From Antennarius striatus (taxonomy: Eukaryota > Chordata > Actinopteri > Lophiiformes > Antennariidae), in contig NC_090783.1 in the NCBI RefSeq assembly GCF_040054535.1, forward strand, positions 1,447,501 through 1,511,500: 64,000 nt of DNA. The letters are read 5' to 3'. The translations under genes were made by a program, and so were the position numbers. Of this stretch, positions 36,101-46,406 are shown piece after piece; the stretch's first letter is position 1, and every line of letters starts with the position of its first letter. Below the pieces are notes generated by a model. It saw only the letters and a program-made list of their open reading frames with translations, searched no databases and was not told the DNA's origin.

Positions 36101-39100
36101 TTGACATTTAAAGCCTTTAAGGCACTCGTGTCAAACTCAAGGCCCGGGGGCCGAATGTGGCCCTCCACATCATGTTATGTGGCCCACGAGAGTGTTTAAA
36201 AATGAATAGGTCAAAAGTGTGCTTTGAGCAAAAATTACATTACCCACAATGCAGTAATTAAACCCATTTGAACTTTGATAAAAACGTGAACAAAGTTAAT
36301 GTCCTAACTTGTGTCTGTTGTTATTTTTCTTTATTGATTGATAGTTTGATCCTTGATTGATGGATTATTGTGGGTTTAATAACCTGACAAATTAAAAGGA
36401 TTTATGTTAGAACAGAGAAACAAACTTTTTTTTGTGTAACTAATGTTTGTAACTTGAATAATGTTTGTAACTTGAATAAGTAATAAATTCAGAGTTATTT
36501 AACATTAACATACATTTATTTTACATTTATGTTACCTTATATTAGGTACATTTATTAGTTACATCTGTCCCTTTGATGACAGCCGTGATGTAATAAAAGA
36601 AACTTCAACAACAATATTGATTACAGCTTTAACAAAAATAGAATAAAGAGCGCTGTGACAAGGACTCAAAGAAAGGATGTAAAGAAATATCAGATCCCTT
36701 TGAATATTCAAATCAAATAAGATACGGTTGCCATAGCGACGGCGGATGAAAAATGAGCTAAGCATCCCGTTAAAACCCTTGACACACAAAGACATGAACT
36801 ACTTCTGCTTAACTCTTAAACACCAACAGGAAGTGTAAATTCTATCAACAGGTTTCGTATCCTGAAGGTAGAACTATTATGGGATGACCAGAGACACACG
36901 AGACGAAGCACACACGAGGAGGAGGATCACCTTGATGGTGCTGAGGTCGATGGGGTGCTTGATGATGTCGTTGTAGTCGTGCAGGCCGAGGCCTTTGGCG
37001 TCGACGGGCTTGTGGAAGGGCCAGGCGTACGCCACGTGCTTCTTGGACAGCATCTCTCTGACCAGGCGAGAGCAGAAGCGCAGCTGTTCCTGTCGCTTCT
37101 GGGACGCCGTCCCGCCAGTCTCCAAACCGCCGCCGCCGCCACCGCCCCCCAGGCCGCCGCCTACCAGAACGACGCCCGGGTGATGCTGGGAGTCCGGCTG
37201 CAGCGACTCTTTCTTGGGTTGCTTCGACGGACGGCTGCTCTCTCGGCGCTGCCGGGTGTCGGCGGAGACGGGCGACGATTCGCTGAGCTGGTCGTTTGCA
37301 GTTGGCGTGGTCGTGTCTGCTTTCCTCTTCTGGCTCTTCTTCTGCTGTTGGAGCCCAGAGACGATGAATTTAAACAGAAGAAGAACTCAGACGGTCGTCG
37401 ACAAAGAGTTTAATAGTCAACAAGTGACTTTTTTTTAAAAATTCTTTCCAATGCCGCTTCTTCCTAATTAATTATGTTTTAAACTAACTAGTTTTTAACT
37501 AGGTTTTTAAATTAACTAGGTTTCATATTATTATTTAACACATTGTATTTTTATTCATGTTATTTTTTAATTATGATTTGTTTATGGTTTACGTTTAATC
37601 TGGATGTTTTACCCCTGTTCTGCTTTATGTGCTTTCAATTGCCCCTCGGGGTCTAATAACGTTTTTTTTGTGTCCCGCTTCAAAGCGGTGATGTATTGTC
37701 ATTGTCAGTGTTCATGCAGAGAGAAAGATGAAACAAAAAGCACATTATTCAGGCAGCAAAGGGGATAAAAATGAGATGATGACCTTGAGAAAACTAGGTC
37801 AAGGTCAAATTTTCACTTTTATACCTTTTTAGGTACACGTCTCTGAAACACAAACATTTTCAGGAAGCCGTTGCGGTCTCTGATTGTAATCTGAATTTGA
37901 AAACAAATGTGAATTTCTTTCTGTCATTGACACACATGTGCAGCTAACCGGCTAGTTAGCTGCTAATATTAGTGTAACCAGAAAGCTAACGTACTACTTA
38001 CTCCTATAGCTGTGAACTTTAGCATTAGCGAGGACTATTTTATTCATTCTTTACAGGTTGTTGTTGCTATGTTTGATGCTAAAGACAAAATCTTAAAAAA
38101 TAAACATGAAATATTTATTTTTGTGCCCTTCCCTCATTCCAGTCAGCTGTTAGCTCTTCATGCTACACAGTTCAACAGCCGTTTGTCTCTAAGAACGTAT
38201 GTAATTAAAGGTTTAATGAGTTATCATCTAACTGTCTTTATTTTCACTTAAACACTGATGACATCACATCAGAGCAGTGACTCATCAATGGCGGCGTCTC
38301 ACCTTGACGAGGGCGGGGGCGCTCTGCAGCATCGGGGTGGGACTGATGCCCGGGGGGAGAACGGCGGTGATGCTCTGGGTCAGGACGTCGGGGGTGGACA
38401 AAGGGTACGGGGGTCCCAGATGGGGCGCGTGGGAGGCGGGCGTGGGGGGAACACGTGGGGGCGGAGGCTGGGCCAGAGCCAACGCGGGGGGTCCTGGAGG
38501 CGCGGGAGGGGTGTGGGTGTGGGGGGTGGTGGACGGGGACAGGAAGCCTTGGGTCTTGGGGGTGGTGGAGGGCGACGACGAGTCCTGGCCCGAATCCGAC
38601 ATGGTGATCAGGGCTGGAGGGGGGAAACAGCAGGGGGTGCGTTCAGTTTAGAAACACGTGAAGAGTTAAAGTCCAACGGGCCGCGTTCACCTCGTCTGAC
38701 CCTCCTACCTGACTCCCGTCTGACTCCTCGGTGGCCCTTGGTCACCACGGCGATCTCCGTCTCCTCCTGCGGCATCTTGGTGATCTTCTGGAGGAAAAGC
38801 TTCTCCAAGGCCCTCGCCATCAGAACGATGTCGTCCGATGGCTGGACACACACACACACACACACACACCTAGAACGCCTTCCTTCAACAGGAAGTGGCC
38901 TGAGGGAATCGGGTGGGGGGGTGGTGGAGGCAGACCTTGTTGTAGATGTAGCAGTTGGTGAACATGGTGTTGAAGTCCTGGATGCACTCCTGGGCGTTCC
39001 AGTAGTAGTTGCTCTCCAGACGCTTCTTGATGGTTCCCATGTCCATCGGGGTCTTGATGATCTTATAGTAGTCCTGGTTCAGAGGGGAAGAGTTCGTTTC

Positions 39101-39278
39101 AGACGATCTTCTCCAAATAACTCTGACACACACACACACACACACACACTGTACTCACAGGTAAATTCAATTTGACGACATCTACGGGAGCCTGGAAGGG
39201 CCAAGCGAATTGGTGTTTCCATAACGGCTTCAACACCTCCTTCAGCAGGTACTGAAACAGAACAGACCAACGTCAATG

Positions 39279-39353
<75 letters not shown>

Positions 39354-39491
39354 CCCCCTTACCTGCAGCTGGTTGGTCTGTCGTTTGGGTTTGGAGGGGT
39401 TCCATGTTTCGGGGGGTGGGGGGTTGAAGGGGAGAGGCAGCGGGGCGGAGGGGGGGTTCTGGCTGCTGCCTGCCTCCAGACCGTCTCCCAT
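30103..39491 (-). CDS. brd4: Bromodomain-containing protein 4, long isoform, 20 coding exons
   Basis: Exons: 39491-39363, 39251-39159, 39073-38936, 38841-38709, 38613-38303, 37341-36931, 35918-35790, 35706-35482, 35295-35066, 34444-34344, 34244-33987, 32880-32785, 32705-32319, 32240-31656, 31395-31295, 31207-31087, 31007-30868, 30777-30602, 30515-30269, 30171-30103. All phases join; total 4,080 nt, 1,359 aa (human long form 1,362). Start [10 protein letters not shown] equals the internal MGDGLE of human BRD4. Bromodomain 1 (about 50-145) has the WPF shelf and acetyl-lysine Asn in CYIYNK (119); bromodomain 2 has WPFHKP and CYKYNPP (Asn 434). Then Ser-rich phosphorylation sites ([18 protein letters not shown]), a Lys-rich basic patch, the ET domain ([20 protein letters not shown]), a long Pro/Gln-rich region, and the P-TEFb-binding tail ending [13 protein letters not shown]. 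Chromatin reader of acetyl-histone H4 that recruits P-TEFb and drives transcription elongation; nuclear. Exon 18 has a weak acceptor. Confidence 0.95.
33026..33085. repeat. hAT-like repeat scrap in brd4 intron 11
   Basis: 'ggggggtcaagctcatttt' and 'gagggccacatcatcagcg' resemble the 'GTCAAACTCATTTT..GGGCCACAT' ends of non-autonomous hAT elements. Fragment only. Confidence 0.4.
33195..33660. repeat. Degenerate minisatellite with TGACCTTG/CAAGGTCA boxes, brd4 intron 11
   Basis: Three to four units of about 140 bp, each with 'agaaagatgaaacaaaaagc', a 'ggggatgaaaatgag' block and an inverted pair tgaccttg ... tcaaggtca (33268-33300, 33398-33436, 33545-33580). A related single unit is in intron 5 at 37715-37870. 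TCAAGGTCA is the extended half-site bound by ERR/SF-1-type nuclear receptors; function here is untested. Confidence 0.7.
34470..35011. mobile_element. Tc1/mariner-type MITE filling brd4 intron 9
   Basis: The left end CAGGTACACCTCGGTTTACGA and the right end (reverse complement CAAGCAAACCTTGGTTTTTGA) are imperfect terminal inverted repeats (15 of 21 match), each flanked by TA. Interior has repeated 'gttcgaattcc'-like stretches and no open frame. It occupies nearly all of the 621-bp intron between exons 9 and 10. Confidence 0.65.
36121..36210. repeat. hAT-type MITE end in brd4 intron 6
   Basis: 'gtgtcaaactcaaggcccgg' followed by 'ggccgaatgtggccc' is the widespread 'GTCAAACTCAAGGCCCGGGGGCC' terminal signature of non-autonomous hAT elements. 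The AT-rich sequence on to about 36560 may belong to it. Confidence 0.5.
37715..37870. repeat. Single TGACCTTG/CAAGGTCA repeat unit, brd4 intron 5
   Basis: Homologous to the intron 11 array: shares 'agaaagatgaaacaaaaagc', 'ggggataaaaatgag', 'aggtcaaggtcaaatttt' and 'tttttaggtacacgtctctg'. Confidence 0.7.
39126..39351. repeat. (CA)n tracts flanking brd4 exon 2
   Basis: CA runs at 39126-39150 and 39280-39351 sit within 30-35 bp of exon 2 on either side. Another at 39757-39829 lies upstream of the first coding exon, and one at 38845-38869 forms part of the polypyrimidine side of the exon 4 acceptor. Confidence 0.9.
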
Positions 39492-39600
39492 GGCGGTGGG
39501 GGTGGAGGGGGGGGTTTGCAGCGGCAGTTCAGGCAGGTTGGACCTGGCGGTGGCAGGTGGGGGCGGCGCCCCCCTCAGGCCATTACACTCCCTGGATTCT

Positions 39601-39778
39601 CTAGTGGAGAGGGAGGGGGGGACAGAAGGGTCATCAGTGCTGACATTAACGACACCTCAGAGCTGAGACGACTCCTTCATATGTGAGGAAACTGTCCGGG
39701 AAAGAAAACAACAAAAAAACCCTCAGCTGACGCGCTGAAAGAACGCCTTGGTCCTACACACACACACACACACGCACA

Positions 39779-39830
<52 letters not shown>

Positions 39831-42127
39831 ACAGTGTGATACGAGCACGCCGAGTCCTGATCAGAACAGAACCGTCACGACATCCAGAGCAGCGCTTCAG
39901 TTTGGGAACAAAAAACAAAAAGCAGAAGAAGAGTTTCTGTAAAAACTCAAAACTATTTTCAAAAGCTTTTAATTGTGTATTATTCAATTCAATTCAAAAA
40001 ACTTTATTTGTCCCCAAGCGGCAAATGAAGGCACAACACTAACACTAAAATACACAATAAACAGATATTTACACTTATGTAATATGTATATCAAAGACCG
40101 TATAAATAGTGAAACTATAAAGATATCCAACAGACTCTGCATTAAACCATCAACCTGCAGCACGATGCATGTATGAAAATATACGTAACATACATGTAAC
40201 AGCATTTAAACACGCAGCAGACCAACATGCGTCTCCACAAAGATCTCTCTCCGCCAGAGGACAAGAAATATTCCAGATTATTTATATTTCCTATGTCAGT
40301 TCTCAGAGCAGGAATCCCTACTCTGGTGAAACGCACACAATTTGCTCGCAATCATGCCGTTAAATAGTTCTCCAGGCGTTCTATGGAATAATAAAGATGT
40401 GGATATTCATAAAGGAACGAGGGTCACGTGTTCCAAAAGAACTCCAGTCACTCAGGGACACACAAGAGAAAGTTTTTACGACTCCCGTTAGATCAAAGTC
40501 CCACTGCAGAAACTAAACACACACAGCGTGTGTGTTTGTTCAGAAACATGGGATGAACAACTTTAAGCGTTATTCTAGATACTCCAGTGATTTTACCTTC
40601 TTGGGATAACGTTTCCAGCTTCCAGTGCTCGTGAAACATGGAGGCGGTCTTATCTGAAACGTGATAAAAACAGCGCTTGTCAAACATTCAGGATCACTCA
40701 CATTGGGCCGTTTACACGGATATTAACTGAGATTTCCTGTGTTCAAACGATGCCGTCGAGGCCACAAATCTCTTTTTTTCTGTAGCCTAAAGATATATTA
40801 TAGAATCCTAAAGCACCAGAAACAAAACTGCAAGTATGTACAGAAACATAGGTTTGTTATCTACCACCGCAAGGTTTTTTTTAGGAGGTGAAAGGTCAGC
40901 CCACTGTGGACGATTCCATGAGGGGTGCTGGACTTTCAACCGGAGCTGATGGCCCGTTGCTGTCCACGCTGAGCGGTTGTGCTCTGACGCATCGGACTGG
41001 ACCGAGCTACGCAGAATCAGACCGAACCCACCGCCAAACAGTTAACTCTGACGCAGCAACGATGGAGTTATTTTTGATAAGTAACCACGGCGACACTGGC
41101 AGCGGGTTTTCTGGATGCTAACTTTGCAGAACTCTGAGGGATTAACGCTAACAACAGCGCCTGTTGTTTCAGACTGTTCCTAAAAATGTATTTTTATTCT
41201 TTATTTAACGCTGAAAAGCAGTCATTTTATCGTCACTCACGTGTTTGTTGTCGTGCAGCTGTGGTCTAATCCAGCGGTGTGATCATATCTCAGCTGTAGA
41301 GGCAGCGGTTTGTCAGAGACACGCCGCCGGGCTCAGGAAACCACAACACACTGATAAACGGCCGACGCTCACACCTGAGAGAGGCACACAAAGAGGAATG
41401 CCTAGTTAAAATTAAAGTTAATATATTCTATGTGATTGAAAACACCCTGCTAGATTAAAGGCTGAGTCAAAAAAGCTTTTGTGCGTACAGCCCACAATAC
41501 TAAGACCCAAAAGGCGTTGCAACACAACAGAAGCGGCACAAAACAATCACAGCATTCCTTGGTGACATGTTGGAACTCTGACAGCGTTTGATATTACCTG
41601 TGCCTCTTCTTCTAACCGCTTCCTACGCGGCTGCACCTGTCTGGATGTTTATCTTCAAAAACATTCCAAATTAATCATCCAGGAAACGTTTCCTGGAAAA
41701 TGTCTCGCTCTTCCTAAAACTGCAAGAACGTTTCACGAACACTAAACCAAACCTCACCTAACCCCCAGCCTCACGTTGCTGCACAAAAGTCTATTTCATT
41801 TGGCACTTTTCTTCATGCATTTGCCAAAAAAAAAATGTTGTAATAACACAATCATGTCTCGTGTTTAGCAAAAATTTTTTTTAAAAAGCACAATAAGCAC
41901 AACTCTTGGATAAGCACGTTGAAACGTCCCAAATGACACTGGATCGCCGTGTCGTGGGGTTCAAAGGTCGCCTGGTGGAATTCCTCTGATGTCGTCAAAC
42001 GCTTATTTATCTTATCTAGACTCACATTGTTTCAGTCTTGATGACCTGATCATGAATTCATTTTGCAACTGAGTCTTGGAAATTTATCCCAACTCCTTAT
42101 TAAATGCACCCCAACACACACACACAC

Positions 42128-42160
<33 letters not shown>

Positions 42161-43170
42161 GCAAATATAATAAGGTTTTAATGCCATAGGTTCATATGTC
42201 ACTCATATGTTGTTCATATGTTGTTAGAATAAACAATAAAAACCAGATAAGTAAACTCACACATCTAGAATTATATCTTAAAGAGTCAGTGCATGGAATT
42301 AATGAACATATAATTAACAATACTCCTGTACAACTGAGGAGCCAAACTACACACTCTTATATAATTTATCAGCCATTTTGGTACAATTTCGTAGCACGTA
42401 GTAACGAAGTTATTAATATTACCGCTTTTCGTCTCATAGAAATGAACTTTAACGACGCAAAATGCGATAAATAACGTCCATTTAACATGAAAACAAGCAT
42501 TTATTCAAAGCTAACTCCGTCCTACGGACGTACCCGGTCAGCACATCGCCATGTTCGCCGACAACTCCGCACGTAACCCGCCTTTGAGAATACAACCAGA
42601 CGGCGCCGATATTCCCCAAAATGACGTACGTCGCGCTTCAACACGAAGCTTCCTGCGCCATCGTGCGTAAACTACGCTGCCGAGAGGGCGTAACTTATGT
42701 CACGAATACGGCCTACAGGGCTACAAACAAACAGCCTAGCAGCTAACCTGCTAGCATGATAGCGACCAGCAGCTAACGTGCGCGCTGTCAACACGGAGCG
42801 TCGATCGTTGCGGGACGACGTCCACGCAAGTATCACGAGGGGGAAGATTCCACGCAAGAGTTTACGCAATAACACCGAAAAGACCTTATTTACGAACAAA
42901 AAATATCTCGCGCGTGTGTCTCAAACCGGTGCGAGGCCTGGGAAGACAGCTCATGCTACGCTCGCCGTAGCGCACATTGACAGCTCCCGGGATTCACCGC
43001 CTGATAGCCGCTCGTAAACTTTTTACCGGGTCGCGGGGGGGTGTACGCTCTCGTTTTGTGTCCCCACGTAACCCACGGAGCGACACGGAATGCTATTTTT
43101 ACCTTCTTCTGTCGGTTGTCAGCGCTCGCGGACGTCCCTCGCCCCAAAGCAAGAACAAACAGTCCCGTTC
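39601..43170. other. brd4 upstream intron/5' region
   Basis: No coding exon recognised. The exon with the start codon begins at 39600 after a good acceptor (ctctccactag), so a non-coding first exon should lie further up; the CpG-rich 42500-43200 stretch is the best candidate. Also here: a LINE/SINE-type tail 'caattcaaaaaactttattt' at 39982-40022 and a CA microsatellite at 42115-42160. Confidence 0.45.
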
Positions 43171-43178
43171 AGCGTTGA

Positions 43179-43196
43179 TGACGTCAGACGCAAAGG
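43179..43196 (-). promoter_or_regulatory. CRE-containing promoter motif upstream of brd4
   Basis: tgacgtcagacgcaaagg contains the palindromic CREB/ATF site TGACGTCA and is followed by a GC box (gggggcggg, 43195-43203). The same 18 bp occur at 51495-51512 upstream of akap8l. Probable core-promoter area of brd4, by analogy. Confidence 0.55.
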
Positions 43197-43266
43197 GGGC
43201 GGGACCGAGTCGGTCAGACGAAATGACATCCACTCCCCCCCACACACACACACACACACACACTCA

Positions 43267-43857
43267 CACACGTGACTCCGCCCACCCTCGCTCCACCTCC
43301 CGCGGGATAACATCACGCAATAGCTTGTAATTGTTTCGATTTAACACGTTTTTACGGAGATGATCAATTATACGATTTATTTACATTATTTACATAAAAA
43401 TGTTTTTTTTTCCTGCGACATAAATTGTTTGAGAGCACGTGACGGACAAATAAATCTAAATATGAGGCAGACTAAAATACCGTCGCATAATCCTTAAAAC
43501 AGGACATGATCGAGATTTTAAAGCTCTCATTTTTTTTCTTTAAGACATATTTGTGAGTTTATATTTCTGCTACGGAACATTAGATGTAAAATTAATCAGA
43601 ATTGTATTACATTATGTTGGTAGTGGGACACCTAGTGGTGAAGTACGGTAATAACTAGGTACTGTCAAGAGCGACAGAAGTTTTAAGTATCACCGTTAGT
43701 ATAAAATGTAGACAAGCTGCAACACAGTTAATTTCTAACAGATCAAAAATGTTTTATTCTATATTCTAACAATTATGTCTAATGGGTTGACATCGTGAGC
43801 AGTAGAGGCAGTTTTAACTGATGTTAAAATCCTTAATACAAAACAGCACAACAAAGA
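43267..43857. other. Gap between brd4 promoter and akap8l 3' end
   Basis: AT-rich sequence without a recognisable gene. A CTCF-like 'cacctagtggtg' lies at about 43628-43639. Confidence 0.4.
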
Positions 43858-44809
43858 TTTATTCAACAGATTTATTTCTTACTGAGTGAAAGATTACTTT
43901 CTTATATTACTAACAGGAATACTGAACATGTATCCTCCATAAACTGTCCCCTCAACAGACCAGCTGCACGACTGGCATCTGGAGACGTCACCACAGGAAA
44001 CGCAAAGGTGTAAGAGGACGTTCAGAAATCGCACGTGTTGGTTCACGGTTGAAGGAACAACTGGACATCTGTGGTAAAATTCGCCCGACTTCTTCCCGCT
44101 GTCACACGTTTAAATACCTGCCGCGCAGACGTTCCATTAAATCAACCACAGCTCAGGAAAAAATAAAGCTCCTCTCTGTTCAAACATTCATCCGGAAAAG
44201 TTGCAAAAAAGATCCGTTCCCCATCAACACAATGACAAGCAGCCTGAACAGTCTGCACACAATAGTTGTCGACTTTACGTCCGAATGCAAAACAATATAA
44301 ATAAACAATATTTTGAACAAAAGGCACAAAAACAGCCATCAGGAGGAATAGTTTGACATTTGGAGAGGAAAAGATATTTGCTCCACGCTGACGTACCTCC
44401 ACCGGGGTCCAACAGGACTGTACCACAAATTTAAGGGGGTGCGTTCTGGTCCCAGACCTCTCCTCTCACGACATTTAATTCTGCATGTTTATGAAGATAA
44501 TCCAACAACAACCCCCCGACTGTGTTGAGGGGGGAGCAGATTAGTTTGACCGACTCATCTCATCAGGCCTTTGACAGACTGTTGAACTCAAATACGGGAA
44601 CTAGCTAGCTAACACGACTCTGTTCTGATCACTGATGTGAGAGCTGACGGGACCGTCTCCAAAAATGTGGAACTATTCCTTTAAAAAAATACAGAAACAG
44701 AACCATGAGACCATAAACTGTTGATGTATGTACATTTCTTGGGACTGGGGGATGGGGGGGGGGTATTGACTTATGTTAAGGACGAGACGGCGCACAGACG
44801 GCGCAAAAG
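43858..44809 (-). other. akap8l: Probable akap8l 3' UTR
   Basis: Two - strand AATAAA signals (43863-43858 and 43876-43871) lie about 940 bp beyond the akap8l stop at 44812-44810, with no gene between. Confidence 0.5.
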
Positions 44810-45472
44810 TCATTCATCGTTCCCGTCTTCGTCCCCGACCTCCGTGGCCTCCAGGCCTTCCTCCTCCTCCTCCTCCTCCTGCTCACACGGTAATCCTTCG
44901 TCGTCGATCTCGTCGTGAACCACGTATCCGATGTCTTCCTCCTCCCCAAGTTCAAAACCCAGCTCCTCTTCCTGGTTCCTCTCCTCCTCCTCTTCCTCCG
45001 CTGCCATCTCTCCCTCCACTCCGAGCTCTTCCTCCATCTTATCCTCATCCACTGCTGCAGCTTCCTCCCCCTCCACCGCCGCTGCTTCCTCTTCCCCCTC
45101 CCCCTCCTCTTCCCCCTCCCCCTCCGCTGCCTCCTCTTCCCCCTGCACCGCCGCCACTGCCGCTTCCTCTTCCACTACCGCCGCTGCCTCCTCTTCTCCC
45201 CCCTCCTGCGCTGCTGCCTCCTCTTGCCCCCCTTCCTCCACCGCCGCCTCTCGGCTCGTCTCTCCTTCGGCCGCCGGCTCATCCTTGACGGGCGCCTCGT
45301 CGGCCCGGCTCCCCGCCGCCTCGCCGGTCATCTCCAGCTCAGACACGTCCATCGCCATGGAGTCCTCGGGATCGTGGTCGTCTTGGTTACCGGAGAACGG
45401 GTTCTCACCCTGACAAGGACAGAACATTTATAAGCACATCTTTGTCAGACTAAATGAGTAACGGCGCGCGCG

Positions 45473-45540
<68 letters not shown>

Positions 45541-46350
45541 CCTTGAGGTAGCTCTCCAGCTTCTTGCCGATGAGTTTGTGGTTGAGGATGCTGCGAGCGA
45601 CCGACAAACTGGCCCTCTTGGACTGCTCCATCATTCCCTGGACGGAGAGAACAACATTTATTCTGGGGGTGGATGTTTTATTCTTTTGTGTTAGGAACAA
45701 CATTGTCGGCTCGTGTCGAGTATTTTTCCATCGGGGTGGGGGTGGTAGGTGACGTACCTTCCTGTTGTAGTTGTGGTCGGGAGTCTTGATGTGTTTCTGG
45801 ATGAGGTGGGGCTGCATGGGGATGAACAGGTCACACGCTGCACAGTGGGCCGCCTCCACCTTCCTCATGAAATGCTCCATCCCGAGTTCTAAACAGAATC
45901 AATAATACGTACGATCAATAATCAGTTCCTGTGTTATTATCACACATTAATAGTACTGCTGCCCACCTCTGGTCAGGTCCTGCTCTTTGTACATCTGGCA
46001 GATGGCAGCGCTGTGGTTCTCCAGCTGGCTGACACGCTGATCCGTTTTCTTGAATTTATTCTGCAAATACTCCTACAAAACAAAACACACAAGGTTTGTT
46101 AATTTGTAAAATAATTTTTTTTTAAAGTTTTATCAAAAGAAATAACTTCTACATGTCTGAACACATCAGAGAGCAGCTCTAGTTTTATTGAATCTTCAGT
46201 TGTGGATTAATAACGGTTGACTTCACTACAGATTTTAGATGGATATCAAACACCCGTCGTTAAAAATGAAAGCTTTTCTTCTTCTGTGGAAAAATTGAGG
46301 TTAAATTTAAAAAAATGTAAAAACCTCTGGCATCTGCGTCTCACTTTATA

Positions 46351-46406
<56 letters not shown>

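Noticed and set aside
44773-45433. Pro/Ser-rich + strand frames of 160-172 aa
   Set aside because: Antisense of the Glu/Ala-rich akap8l last exon.
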